DNA from: Lachnospiraceae bacterium
Lineage (GTDB): Bacteria > Bacillota > Clostridia > Lachnospirales > Lachnospiraceae
Assembly (NCBI GenBank): GCA_017624495.1
Contig: JAGAMY010000047.1
Location: 1-64,000 of the forward strand
Direction: 5' to 3'
Length of the DNA stretch: 64,000 nt
Shown here: positions 36,169 to 44,237 of the stretch, piece by piece
Layout of the letters: each line of letters begins with the position of its first letter
Numbering within the stretch: position 1 is the stretch's first letter
The notes under the pieces: model-generated
The model's database searches: none
Seen by the model: the letters and a program-made list of their open reading frames with translations, nothing else
Told to the model about the DNA's origin: nothing
Program-made: the position numbers and the translations under genes

Positions 36169-36957
36169 CTATTTTCTCAACTGCTGTAGCAATTCCTCCA
36201 GTTTCTTAGACTGCATATTCGGAAAGGCTTTTATTAACCGCTTAAATCTGGCATAACGTTTCTCCAGAAGCTGTTTGTATTCTACATTTAAACGCTCTAA
36301 TTCCATGCGTTTTTCTTTTAAATCTGCATGAATATCTTCCTTTTTGCCTGCAACCAGAGAAGCTTTTTCAAAAATATCTTCTCCCACCTCGTCAGAAAGT
36401 TTATGTATTGCCTCTGCCATTTTTTCTAAAGCTCTAAGATTTTTATTAAATTTCAAAAGTGTATTTACGGTTACTGATAAATCGGCAAAGAAATAAATAC
36501 ATAATATAACCAGAATGACAGTTCCTATCTTCTCTGGCATAAAGCGAATACTTTTGCAAACCAGCGGATGTATGCCATTCATAATTACCATGCAGCCAAG
36601 TCCCCAGTAAACAGAAAATTTCAGACAGACATAGCCATGTATGTTAAAGGGCATGTCCGAATAATCCCACCATTTCTCGTGAAATAATTTTTCTAATATC
36701 AATCCGGTAAGATATTCTAATATCGTTGTAAGCACCAGAGAACCTAAGAATAGAATTATACCGTTTTCTTTTAATGGGGTCAGTGCTGATGCTACAATCA
36801 CTACACCAAATCCATAAATTGGACAGATTGGACCATTAAAAAATCCGCGGTTTACAAAATGTCCTTTGTTCAAACCGACGTAAATGACTTCTGCACACCA
36901 GCCGATGGCGGCGTAGATGAAAAACATCCATAATAATTCGTATATAGTATTTGGCAT
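36169..36957 (-). CDS. Membrane protein of the putative ABC-transporter type IV (CmpB) family
   Basis: 262 residues. The N-terminal two thirds have about four to five membrane segments with the family pattern FFIYAAIGWCAEVIYVGL, GFFNGPICPIYGFG and EKWWDYSDMPFNIHGYVCLKFS. The C-terminus is a charged coiled coil (about 185-262). The family is named after ABC transporters but its function is unknown and no ATPase lies nearby. It stands alone between the type II and type III toxin-antitoxin loci. Confidence 0.85.
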   Translation of the reverse strand: MPNTIYELLWMFFIYAAIGWCAEVIYVGLNKGHFVNRGFFNGPICPIYGFGVVIVASALTPLKENGIILFLGSLVLTTILEYLTGLILEKLFHEKWWDYSDMPFNIHGYVCLKFSVYWGLGCMVIMNGIHPLVCKSIRFMPEKIGTVILVILCIYFFADLSVTVNTLLKFNKNLRALEKMAEAIHKLSDEVGEDIFEKASLVAGKKEDIHADLKEKRMELERLNVEYKQLLEKRYARFKRLIKAFPNMQSKKLEELLQQLRK

Positions 36958-37087
36958 TTTATTTCTCCAATCTTTCTATTCGTTACGAAATTTCTATAAC
37001 CAACTTTATTCCCCCACAATCCCCCTCCATTTTACATTCATATCACACTAAATATACTATACCATACATCCATCTATAATACCAACA

Positions 37088-37576
37088 TTAACAACTTCTT
37101 ATCCCTAATTCCTTATGAAAATACCGCAATGTTGAATACCTATATTTTCTCTCAAATTCTTTCGGATGAAGTTTTTTATTTCCGGTAATATGATGTACAT
37201 AATCTTCTACATATTTTAATGCTTCCATTTTTATTTTTTCAAAAAATTCTACGGTTTCTTTAAATTCATCCTTATCAATAACTGCATCTTTATTTCCCAT
37301 ATAATTTCCATCAGATACAATAATTATTTTACTATAGTCTAAACCGGATTTATGCTTTCTCGAACGAACTGATTTTCTAAAATGATACGCTGATTTGTGA
37401 GAGATTTCTGTTCTATATGGAATACAAATAAAATAGTCATAATGTGTTTGGAATAGTAAGCAGTTATATGCCCTTCCCTGTTTTTTCAAAATTTCTTTAT
37501 ACTTTATCTCATTATACGCAGAATAAAATTCATCTTTAAGCTGCAAAATCTGATAGTCATTATCTGGTAATTTCAA
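37088..37576 (-). CDS. Type III toxin (ToxN/CptN-like endoribonuclease)
   Basis: 162 residues from TTG 37576, behind AAGGAAAGGG. The core THYDYFICIPYRTEISHK, then SGLDYSKIIIVSDGNYMG and the C-terminal helices with LRYFHKELGI, fit the ToxN superfamily of RNA-cleaving toxins neutralised by a repeat RNA. The locus layout is decisive: a promoter, two 52-base direct repeats, a strong terminator, then this gene. The RNA repeat can form an H-type pseudoknot with an A-rich linker, like CptI. Of the three known families (ToxIN, CptIN, TenpIN) the CptIN type seems closest; this subfamily choice is inference. Confidence 0.82.
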   Translation of the reverse strand: MKLPDNDYQILQLKDEFYSAYNEIKYKEILKKQGRAYNCLLFQTHYDYFICIPYRTEISHKSAYHFRKSVRSRKHKSGLDYSKIIIVSDGNYMGNKDAVIDKDEFKETVEFFEKIKMEALKYVEDYVHHITGNKKLHPKEFERKYRYSTLRYFHKELGIRSC

Positions 37577-37612
37577 ATACCCTTTCCTTCTTTCTCTTTT
37601 GCTAATAATTTA

Positions 37613-37641
37613 AAAACGAGAGGAACAACTCCTCTCGTTTT
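37613..37641 (-). terminator. Terminator between antitoxin RNA repeats and toxin gene
   Basis: AAAACGAGAGGA (37613-37624) pairs perfectly with TCCTCTCGTTTT (37630-37641) with a five-base loop; on the minus strand CGTTTTT follows. In type III loci such a terminator lets most transcripts end after the antitoxin and some run on into the toxin gene. Confidence 0.9.
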
Positions 37642-37648
37642 ATTCCTT

Positions 37649-37762
37649 CATCACTCGGTCAGTTTTTATTTTACCGTCCTGTCAGAACCGTCACAGGACT
37701 CATCACTCGGTCAGTTTTTATTTTACCGTCCTGTCAGAACCGTCACAGGACTCATCACTCGA
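37649..37762 (-). ncRNA. Type III antitoxin RNA repeats (CptI/ToxI-like)
   Basis: Two exact 52-base direct repeats (37649-37700 and 37701-37752) and ten further bases of the next unit (CGAGTGATGA in minus-strand sense). In each unit on the minus strand, GTCCTGT pairs with ACAGGAC around a loop that contains CGGTT. The downstream ACCG, reached over an A-rich linker (GGTAAAATAAAAACTG), can pair with that loop, giving an H-type pseudoknot. The repeat junction CGAGTGATGA occurs three times and would be the toxin's cutting site if it trims the precursor. The toxin gene follows the terminator. Confidence 0.85.
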
Positions 37763-37768
37763 TGAAGA

Positions 37769-37820
37769 GAAACAATCATGTTTCTATATATACTATATAC
37801 ACTTTAAATTATAAAATCAA
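37769..37820 (-). promoter_or_regulatory. Promoter of the type III toxin-antitoxin locus
   Basis: Minus strand: TTGATT (37820-37815), 17 bases, TATAGT (37797-37792). Right after it lies the inverted repeat GAAACATGATTGTTTC (37784-37769), at or just after the predicted start of transcription. It may be an operator or a 5' hairpin. Confidence 0.6.
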
Positions 37821-37848
37821 CACAATTTTTATAAAAAAAATATAAACT

Positions 37849-38106
37849 CTACCCTCTCTCAATCATTACATTTTTCCCTTCAAAAATCTCTCCTCTTGTG
37901 GCATATTCTAAAGAGAAAAAACGGTTGAGCATACTCATATTCAAAGTCTTTCCAAAACGCCTTGGACGGGCAATCAGTGTTACATCGTCACCATTCTCCC
38001 ACCATTCTTTGATAAAATTCGTCTTATCCACATAAAAATAATTTCCTTCTATTATCTTTTCGAAGTCCTGTATTCCAATTCCAACCGTTCTTCCCACAAT
38101 TATCAC
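37849..38106 (-). pseudogene. N-terminal fragment of an AAA-ATPase-like protein
   Basis: 85 residues that match only the start of the large AAA-ATPase-like (plus PD-(D/E)XK) proteins common in gut Clostridia: NYFYVDKTNFIKEWWENGDDVTLI, then Walker A RPRRFGKTLNMSML. The frame stops soon after GEIFEGKNVMIERG; full proteins run to about 500 residues. No remainder is visible. It lies 11 bases after greA, at the border of the type III locus. Confidence 0.75.
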
Positions 38107-38117
38107 CTCATATCTTT

Positions 38118-38621
38118 TTAAAACTTCCGAATCCCTATCGCATCATCATCCACATTCTTTCCAATAGACTTTATCTGCACAAAATAGCTGTAATTCTCAT
38201 TCACCTTCACTTCTACCCTATCTCCCACTTTATGCCCAAACAAAGCCTCACCCAGCGGTGATTCCTTAGAAATCAGTCCCTTTAAGGAATTTCCACGAAT
38301 CGTCGTCACAATGGTGTATTCTTCCACTTCATCGTCCTCTTCAAAATACACCTCTACCTTTGTGTTTAAGCCTACTTCATCATCCTTTGACTCATCCGAT
38401 ACAACCTTTGCTGTTTTAATCATTTTCTCTAAATAACGGATTCTGCTTTCATTCTGATTTTTAAACTGCTTGGCAGCTTTATATTCAAAATTTTCGGATA
38501 AATCTCCCTGTGCTCTGGCTTCCTTTACGGATTCTAAGGCTTCTTTACGCACCACTAACTTACGATGGTCGATTTCCTCCTGCATTTTTTCTATATCTTT
38601 TTGTGTCAATTCATCAAACAT
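38118..38621 (-). CDS. greA: GreA/GreB-family transcription elongation factor
   Basis: 167 residues from ATG 38621, behind AAGGAAG; the longer in-frame start at 38648 has no site. N-terminal coiled coil (LTQKDIEKMQEEIDHRK, EARAQGDLSENFEYKAA), where the acidic D/E tip GDLSENFEY is the catalytic feature that helps RNA polymerase cleave backtracked RNA. The C-terminal FKBP-like domain follows (ISKESPLGEALFGHKVGD). It is slightly longer than usual at the C-terminus. It is likely co-transcribed with the DNA glycosylase gene upstream (gap about 50 bases). Confidence 0.92.
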   Translation of the reverse strand: MFDELTQKDIEKMQEEIDHRKLVVRKEALESVKEARAQGDLSENFEYKAAKQFKNQNESRIRYLEKMIKTAKVVSDESKDDEVGLNTKVEVYFEEDDEVEEYTIVTTIRGNSLKGLISKESPLGEALFGHKVGDRVEVKVNENYSYFVQIKSIGKNVDDDAIGIRKF

Positions 38622-38672
38622 TTTCCACAACTTCCTTTCTAATTTCACCCATCTGTACCATAACAGAGCAGT

Positions 38673-39161
38673 TTATTCCAAAATGACCTTCCAGCTTTCT
38701 AATAACCTCTCCAAAGAAAAAGCTGCATTTGCCGGACTGGTAGAAGGCAAGCCAACTGTCTTTATGCCTGTCATCGGCTCTACATACTTACGATACAGCT
38801 TTTCTGCTGTCTTTCCATTGGTATATATCTTTGTTATTTTGGTTTTTTCCAGAAAATCCATAGGATTATTCGGCACAACATTTTTGATACTGCTGTCACT
38901 AGAGCCTGTAATCTCACAGCTTTCGATAACATCCCATAGAGCAATTCCATGCCTTTTTAAAAACTCTTTTTTCCCGGAAATATCCTGCGGAACTTCTTCT
39001 TCATACAAGCGTCCCAGCACTTTCCAGAACCGATTCTGCGGATGTCCATAATAAAACTGAACTTCCCTTGATTTTACTGAAGGAAAACTGCCCAAAATCA
39101 AAATTTTAGCCTCCGCATCATATACCGGTCCAAATTCATGGGTCTGCCTAATTTCTTCCAT
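38673..39161 (-). CDS. DNA-deoxyinosine glycosylase (uracil-DNA glycosylase superfamily)
   Basis: 162 residues. Motif ILGSFPSVKSREVQFYYGHPQNRFWKVL corresponds to the Mug-like motif 1 region, with Asn in HPQNRFW, and the end LPSTSPANAAFS is the second active-site loop. Proteins of this type remove hypoxanthine or uracil from DNA in Firmicutes and methanogens (family knowledge). Its start overlaps the end of the debranching-enzyme gene by 14 bases, so the two are coupled. Confidence 0.85.
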   Translation of the reverse strand: MEEIRQTHEFGPVYDAEAKILILGSFPSVKSREVQFYYGHPQNRFWKVLGRLYEEEVPQDISGKKEFLKRHGIALWDVIESCEITGSSDSSIKNVVPNNPMDFLEKTKITKIYTNGKTAEKLYRKYVEPMTGIKTVGLPSTSPANAAFSLERLLESWKVILE

Positions 39162-41232
39162 AACGATAACCTGCCCTAAATATTGCTACTGTCCTGTCAT
39201 GCACCTCTACCGTTCCATCCACAATTACTTTACCCTGCATGATGCTGTTTTCCTCATAGGTATCCACTTCCTTAAACCAGCACATACCCTGTGGCAATTG
39301 TGGCAAAGTCACATGCAGACTTTCCCAATAGGTATTAATGGCTATATACACACAATCATCCTCATACCCGGTTCTTCCGGCAAAAAGTATACCTACATAA
39401 TGGGAATCTCCGTTAAAATCACTCTTCCATGGTGTAACATCATGGGCACTCATTTCCGGAAAACCAAAACTGCAGCGTTGTGTATGCTTGCGGATTGGTG
39501 TATGTTTTTTTCTAAATTTTATCATAAATTTGAAAAATTCAAATAAATCCGAATTTTTCTCCAATAAGTTCCAGTCCAGCCAGGAAATGATATTATCCTG
39601 ACAGTAAGGATTGTTATTGCCAAACTGGGTATTGCCAAATTCATCCCCGGCTAAAAACATAGGTACGCCACGGCTGCAAAGCAGTACGGCAGCAGCATTT
39701 TTTATCATGCGCATACGCAGTCTGTTCACAGAAGCATCCTCTGTTTCGCCTTCCCATCCACAGTTCCAGCTTAAATTGTCATTCGAACCATCCGTATTAT
39801 TCCAGCCGTTAACTTCATTATGCTTCTGGTTATAGGCATACAAATCATATAACGTAAATCCATCATGACAAGTAATAAAATTCACGGAGGCATTACAGCC
39901 ATGACGCTCTTCATACAAATCCACAGAGCCAAAAATACGCGTAATGGCAATTTCTGCTTTGCCATTATCCCCCTTCAAAAAGGAACGCATATCATCACGG
40001 TATTTTCCATTCCACTCTACCCAGCGGTTCCATGAAGGGAAATTGCCCACCTGATACAGTCCCCCGGCATCCCATGCCTCGGCAATCAGTTTCACATTAC
40101 CAAGAATCGGGTCAAATGCCAATGACTGTAAAAGTGGCGGCTTGCTCATCGGCGAACCATCTTCATTTCGTCCCAAAATACTTGCCAAATCAAAGCGGAA
40201 ACCATCAATACGGTAACTAATCACCCAGTAACGCAGACATTCCAATATCATCTGCTGTACAATCGGATGATTACAGTTTAAGGTATTTCCACAACCACTG
40301 AAATTGTAATAGTAGCCTTCCGGTGTCAGCATATAATAAATATTATTATCTATTCCTTTAAAAGAAATAAAGTTGCCACCTTCATTCCCCTCTGCCGTAT
40401 GATTAAATACTACATCCAGATATACTTCCATACCATTGTCATGCAATGTTTTTACCAGCTGCTTTAATTCATTTCCTTCCCGGTTATGCTCAATTCCCGC
40501 CGCATATCCGGTGTTTGGTGCAAAAAAGCTTACCGTACTGTATCCCCAGTAATTCATCAACTGCTGTCCATTGTGTTCTCTAGCATCCAACATTTCATCA
40601 AATTCAAATATCGGCATCAGCTCCACCGCAGTAATGCCAAGCTCTTTCAAATACGGAATCTTTTCCACAATTCCGGCAAAAGTTCCCTTATATTTTACAC
40701 CGGAAGATGCATCCTGCGTAAATCCACGCACATGCATCTCATAAATAACCGTATCCTCCATAGGGGTTAAAACCTGCTTGGAATCTCCCCAGTCAAAGTC
40801 ATCACGCACGACTCTTGCATGGTAATGGTCTGATGGTCCTTGTTTTTCACCCCAGATTCGCTGTCCGGTAACGGCTTTCGCATAAGGGTCTAAAAGAATC
40901 TTGTTTTTATCAAAAATAACGCCCTTTTCCGGTTCATATGGGCCATCTAAACGATATGCATACTCAAATTCACCTATCTGCAGTCCAAAAACAATCATGG
41001 AATACACATTTCCAATCCGGTAATTCTCCGGAAAAGGAATAATGGCATAGGGTTCACTTTCCTGATTATAAAAAAGTAACAGCTCACAGGCAGTTGCCTG
41101 ATTCGAATGTATGGTAAAATTTACGCCACCGGGAATCGCTGTCGCTCCATTTATCTCGTATAAGCCCGGTCTGACCTGATAACCTGCAATTTCATCTATG
41201 GGAATCAAATGATATTTTGACTGTGGTAACAT
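39148..41232 (-). CDS. glgX: Glycogen debranching enzyme / isoamylase (GH13, GlgX type)
   Basis: 694 residues from ATG 41232, which has GGAGG seven bases upstream; the longer frame to 41343 is not supported. Cytoplasmic (no signal). N-terminal CBM48 (PGLYEINGATAIPGGVNFTIHS), then the GH13 barrel: YLDVVFNHTAEG (region I), GFRFDLASIL with the nucleophile Asp (II), LIAEAWDAGG with the acid/base Glu (III) and VNFITCHDGFTLYDL (IV). It cleaves alpha-1,6 branches of glycogen or limit dextrins. It sits after uppP and before a repair gene; no other glg gene is near. Confidence 0.93.
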   Translation of the reverse strand: MLPQSKYHLIPIDEIAGYQVRPGLYEINGATAIPGGVNFTIHSNQATACELLLFYNQESEPYAIIPFPENYRIGNVYSMIVFGLQIGEFEYAYRLDGPYEPEKGVIFDKNKILLDPYAKAVTGQRIWGEKQGPSDHYHARVVRDDFDWGDSKQVLTPMEDTVIYEMHVRGFTQDASSGVKYKGTFAGIVEKIPYLKELGITAVELMPIFEFDEMLDAREHNGQQLMNYWGYSTVSFFAPNTGYAAGIEHNREGNELKQLVKTLHDNGMEVYLDVVFNHTAEGNEGGNFISFKGIDNNIYYMLTPEGYYYNFSGCGNTLNCNHPIVQQMILECLRYWVISYRIDGFRFDLASILGRNEDGSPMSKPPLLQSLAFDPILGNVKLIAEAWDAGGLYQVGNFPSWNRWVEWNGKYRDDMRSFLKGDNGKAEIAITRIFGSVDLYEERHGCNASVNFITCHDGFTLYDLYAYNQKHNEVNGWNNTDGSNDNLSWNCGWEGETEDASVNRLRMRMIKNAAAVLLCSRGVPMFLAGDEFGNTQFGNNNPYCQDNIISWLDWNLLEKNSDLFEFFKFMIKFRKKHTPIRKHTQRCSFGFPEMSAHDVTPWKSDFNGDSHYVGILFAGRTGYEDDCVYIAINTYWESLHVTLPQLPQGMCWFKEVDTYEENSIMQGKVIVDGTVEVHDRTVAIFRAGYRYGRN

Positions 41233-41308
41233 AGTAATTCCTCCGCATTTCCTTTTTATTTCATTATCCTTATGATACACAATTTTCATATATGGGGCAA
41301 GAAAAAAA

Positions 41309-41335
41309 GAAACTGTCACATCCTTGCAACAGTTC
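41309..41335 (-). terminator. Terminator after uppP
   Basis: GAAACTGT (41309-41316) pairs with ACAGTTC (41329-41335); on the minus strand TTTTTT follows. It lies 16 bases beyond the uppP stop. Confidence 0.75.
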
Positions 41336-41351
41336 CTTTTCATTTCTCTTA

Positions 41352-42173
41352 TTAACCTAAAAATGTAAAATAACCTAATACCAGTATACCTAAAACTATT
41401 CGATACCAGCCAAATACTTTAAAATCATGCTTTTTAATATAGTCCATTAAGAACCGGATAACCACAATAGATACCACAAAAGCTGTAACCATTCCCACTA
41501 AGAGAATTGCCAGTTCCCCGGATGTAAATGCAAAACCAAATTTTAAAAGCTTTATCAAGCTTGCACCTAACATAACCGGAATAGCAAGGAAAAATGTAAA
41601 CTCTGCTGCTACACTTCTTGATACACCGAGCAGAATACCACCTAATATTGTGGCACCGGAACGACTTGTGCCCGGAAAAATGGCTGCCAGCAACTGAAAC
41701 ATTCCAATCCAGAAAGCAGTATTCCATGTAATTTCTGCAATACTGTTTATTCGTGGTTTTCTGGTATGATTTCTATTCTCAATAAAAATAAATGCCACAC
41801 CAAATACAATTAATGCCAGTGCTATGACTACATAATTGTAAAACAATTCTTCTATCTTCTCACCAAAGCCCAGCTCCAAAACCGCTGCCGGCACGCAGGC
41901 AAGTGCTATTTTTAACCACATAACAAAAGTATCTTGACGAATAAAATGTTGCTCCTTCGTGGAAAACGGCCATATTTTCTTCCAGTATAACAACACCACT
42001 GCAAGAATCGCACCAAACTGTATAACCACCTCAAACATACTGAAAAACTCTTCCGATACATTCAAACTGATAAACTCATTTAAAAGTATCAGATGTCCCG
42101 TACTGCTGACCGGAAGCCATTCCGTGATACCTTCCACGATTCCAAAAAATATTGCTTTTAAAATTTCTATCAT
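41352..42173 (-). CDS. uppP: Undecaprenyl-diphosphatase
   Basis: 273 residues from ATG 42173 (GGAGG six bases upstream). Recycles undecaprenyl diphosphate for cell-wall synthesis; also known as BacA, linked to bacitracin tolerance. About eight membrane segments; motif GIVEGITEWLPVSSTGHLILL (first conserved block) and FPGTSRSGATILGGILLG (second block with catalytic Arg) are both intact. It lies after a receiver-only gene and before glgX. Confidence 0.96.
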   Translation of the reverse strand: MIEILKAIFFGIVEGITEWLPVSSTGHLILLNEFISLNVSEEFFSMFEVVIQFGAILAVVLLYWKKIWPFSTKEQHFIRQDTFVMWLKIALACVPAAVLELGFGEKIEELFYNYVVIALALIVFGVAFIFIENRNHTRKPRINSIAEITWNTAFWIGMFQLLAAIFPGTSRSGATILGGILLGVSRSVAAEFTFFLAIPVMLGASLIKLLKFGFAFTSGELAILLVGMVTAFVVSIVVIRFLMDYIKKHDFKVFGWYRIVLGILVLGYFTFLG

Positions 42174-42186
42174 GTTATCCTCCATT

Positions 42187-42540
42187 TTATTTACTTACAC
42201 AGTCTAACTTTGCCTGCACCCGTTTCGAATCCACCGGTTTTAACAGATAGCCGTTTACATGTGCTTCCCACGCATGCATAGCATATTCCTCAGACTGTGT
42301 AACAAATACTACATATGCATTGGGCGTTTTTTCTTTTAAGCACTTTGTCAACGCAAATCCTGAAACCGCATGCATATTTACCTCTGTAAACAGCATATTC
42401 ACTTCATGCTTTTTTATGTATTCCAACGCTAAAGAAGAGTCCGAAAAAACCTTCAGCTCCACATCTTTTCCCCATGACTTTATGCAACGTTTCAGATTTG
42501 CTGCACTATCTGAATCACTGTCTACAACAAGGATAACCAT
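42187..42540 (-). CDS. Stand-alone receiver domain protein lacking the phospho-acceptor Asp
   Basis: 117 residues, only a CheY-like fold. The acidic pair (VVDSDS, Asp7/Asp9), the Thr81 and the Lys101 (LLKPVD) are kept, but the phosphorylation position reads FTEVNM, so Glu53 replaces Asp. This may mimic a permanently phosphorylated state or mean phosphate-free signalling. GGAGG precedes ATG 42540. It follows a complete response regulator gene at 42613-43449 and precedes uppP. Confidence 0.85.
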   Translation of the reverse strand: MVILVVDSDSDSAANLKRCIKSWGKDVELKVFSDSSLALEYIKKHEVNMLFTEVNMHAVSGFALTKCLKEKTPNAYVVFVTQSEEYAMHAWEAHVNGYLLKPVDSKRVQAKLDCVSK

Positions 42541-42612
42541 TGTCCCGCCTCCATATTATGAACATAATTACATCTATTGTATTCTAGTAGGAACATCACA
42601 AGTACATCATGA

Positions 42613-43449
42613 TTATTTGCGGTTATAAAGACTTTCATCCAAAAACGCTGTTGTAAACTCTGCCCAGCTGTAATTTGACATATACTCACCTGTATAGGAA
42701 TTTATTGCTGACACATCACCTGCTAAAAACTTATAATAGTCACAATCGATTTTTGCCGGCTCAAGGGCTAAATAATTCCATTTTTTCACTATACAATCCT
42801 CTAAACCCTCTGCCTTTAGCGTACGAATCATCTGGGAAATAACTGTCTGTGTCTGGCTTCTAAGATTCCTGTCATATGCCTTATCTTCCCAAAGCACGGA
42901 ACTAATCTCTGCCGTATTCACTCCGGTTCCTTTTTTGTCTACCAGAAATGCAAACAGCTCCTTTGCCTTGCTTCTTGGAAACTGTAATGGTTCATCACCG
43001 ACATACACATCAAAATTACCAAAGGTTTTTACCACAATCTGCTTTTTTTCCTGCATACGCAGTTCTCGCTCTTCTTTAGAAAAACCTTCGATATTCTGCA
43101 ATTCTTCCTCTATAAGTTCTTTTGTCACAGGTTTTAAAATATACCCTCTTGCATGAAGCCGAAAGGCCTCTAACGCATAGTTATCATGTCCGGTCACAAA
43201 AAGAATTTTTACTGCAGGCGTAATCTCCTTAAACTGTCTGGCAAGCTCAATTACGGACATTCCATACATTTCAATATCCAGAAAAGCAAACTCTAAGCTT
43301 CCGCCATTTTCTTTCAGCTCATTTGCATAGGACAAAGCCTCCTCCTGATCGGTAAATCCCTTAACACAGTCTTGTGGAAACATTTTCTCTAAAATTCGCA
43401 TTAAATGCTGCATTGCCAGCTTTTCATCATCGACGACTATCAGATTCAT
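42613..43449 (-). CDS. Response regulator with winged-helix (SARP-like) output domain
   Basis: 278 residues. Receiver domain with VVDDEK, phosphorylated Asp58 in AFLDIEMYGM, FVTGHD and YILKPV. After a short charged linker comes IVVKTFGNFDVYVGDEPLQFPRSKAKELFAFLV, the start of an OmpR/SARP-type DNA-binding domain, with AEISSVLWEDK and LRSQTQTVISQMIRTLK. The gene overlaps the folT stop (ATGA), and a LytS-type sensor kinase gene lies 0.8 kb upstream in the same string, so this is its probable partner. Confidence 0.9.
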   Translation of the reverse strand: MNLIVVDDEKLAMQHLMRILEKMFPQDCVKGFTDQEEALSYANELKENGGSLEFAFLDIEMYGMSVIELARQFKEITPAVKILFVTGHDNYALEAFRLHARGYILKPVTKELIEEELQNIEGFSKEERELRMQEKKQIVVKTFGNFDVYVGDEPLQFPRSKAKELFAFLVDKKGTGVNTAEISSVLWEDKAYDRNLRSQTQTVISQMIRTLKAEGLEDCIVKKWNYLALEPAKIDCDYYKFLAGDVSAINSYTGEYMSNYSWAEFTTAFLDESLYNRK

Positions 43450-43979
43450 CAGCTAACTCCTTCTACTAAAATACTCTTTCGTAATACAGGCACCAGTTTT
43501 TTTGCCATTAAAATGGTAAATCCAATCTGCACCACACACATGGCTGCTGTCTGGTATATTCTGGTGACAAACAATGCGCCAAAGGGACTTCCGTATAAAA
43601 ACGAAATCCAAAACGTATTGATAAGCTGACTGCCCACAAGCTGCACAATGAGTACCGCGCAGACAATATTTTTCACAGAGGTACTTTTCCGTAAAAAAAT
43701 ACCGAATATAATTCCTGTAAAAAATGCCGTCACAGTAAATCCGGGAAAAAATGCACCCACCGGAAACAACACCGCACTGATAATATCCCCGACAGCAGCC
43801 ACAATTCCTGCCGCCAGCGGGCCATAAAAAATGGCTGCCACTACGATGGGAACGAAGCTAAACCCGATTTTTAAATTCCATGTATGAATGGTAAAAAAAC
43901 GGGCTGCTATCACTTCCATGGCAACCAGAGCACCTATCATTGAAACTGACTTGGCGTTAAATCTTGTATTCATGGTCAT
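43449..43979 (-). CDS. folT: ECF transporter folate-specific S component
   Basis: 176 residues, about five to six membrane segments. Features of the FolT-type S component: an N-terminal Ala/Gly/Met-rich helix (VSMIGALVAMEVIAARFF), FSFVPIVVAAIFYGPLAAG and PVGAFFPGFTVTAFFTG. The substrate call rests mainly on a tetrahydrofolate riboswitch directly upstream. The shared EcfA/A'/T module is not in the window. AAGGAGG lies before ATG 43979. Transcription continues into a response regulator gene that overlaps its stop. Confidence 0.88.
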   Translation of the reverse strand: MTMNTRFNAKSVSMIGALVAMEVIAARFFTIHTWNLKIGFSFVPIVVAAIFYGPLAAGIVAAVGDIISAVLFPVGAFFPGFTVTAFFTGIIFGIFLRKSTSVKNIVCAVLIVQLVGSQLINTFWISFLYGSPFGALFVTRIYQTAAMCVVQIGFTILMAKKLVPVLRKSILVEGVS

Positions 43980-44059
43980 CCTCCTTTCCTTTGCCTTGGC
44001 AAAAAATTTCTGTCGAGCCTAAACGCTACCCTCCAGAAGGACGACCACCTCTATCCTGT

Positions 44060-44157
44060 AGCAGCGGGATGCGAACCTGGTATCGCAAGATTTCCTTTTC
44101 GTTCACATGACAACTCCCTGTTCACATGACACTTAACGCACCAGATTCTACTCTGCT
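44060..44157 (-). promoter_or_regulatory. Tetrahydrofolate (THF) riboswitch
   Basis: On the minus strand the outer stem AGCAG / CTGCT is followed by AGAGTAGAATCTGG, the conserved GCGTTAAGTG, a GGGAGTTGTC segment, then CCAGGTTCGCATCCCGCTGC. This matches the class-I THF riboswitch core AGAGUAG, GCGUUAAGUG and GCAUCC at the right order and spacing. ATCTGG pairs with the distal CCAGGT, closing the inner helix. It lies 80 bases before folT. A weak hairpin with a run of six T follows (44012-44045, then TTTTTT), so control may be by termination or by the ribosome binding site; which one is not decided. Confidence 0.88.
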
Positions 44158-44237
44158 TTTATTTTCGACTTTCCCATTTTACCACACGAAAGTCTATACT
44201 GCAATAGTAACTAAGCAATACTTACAGTGCCAACCAT

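Noticed and set aside
37649..37752. CRISPR-like direct repeats
   Set aside because: The units are directly adjacent without spacers and lie before a terminator and a toxin gene, which fits a type III antitoxin RNA.
37690..37762. Hammerhead ribozyme core
   Set aside because: TGATGAGTCC followed by GGACG resembles part of the core, but the needed C before TGATGA is G and the GAAA segment is GGTAAA. The pseudoknot of a type III antitoxin explains the sequence better.
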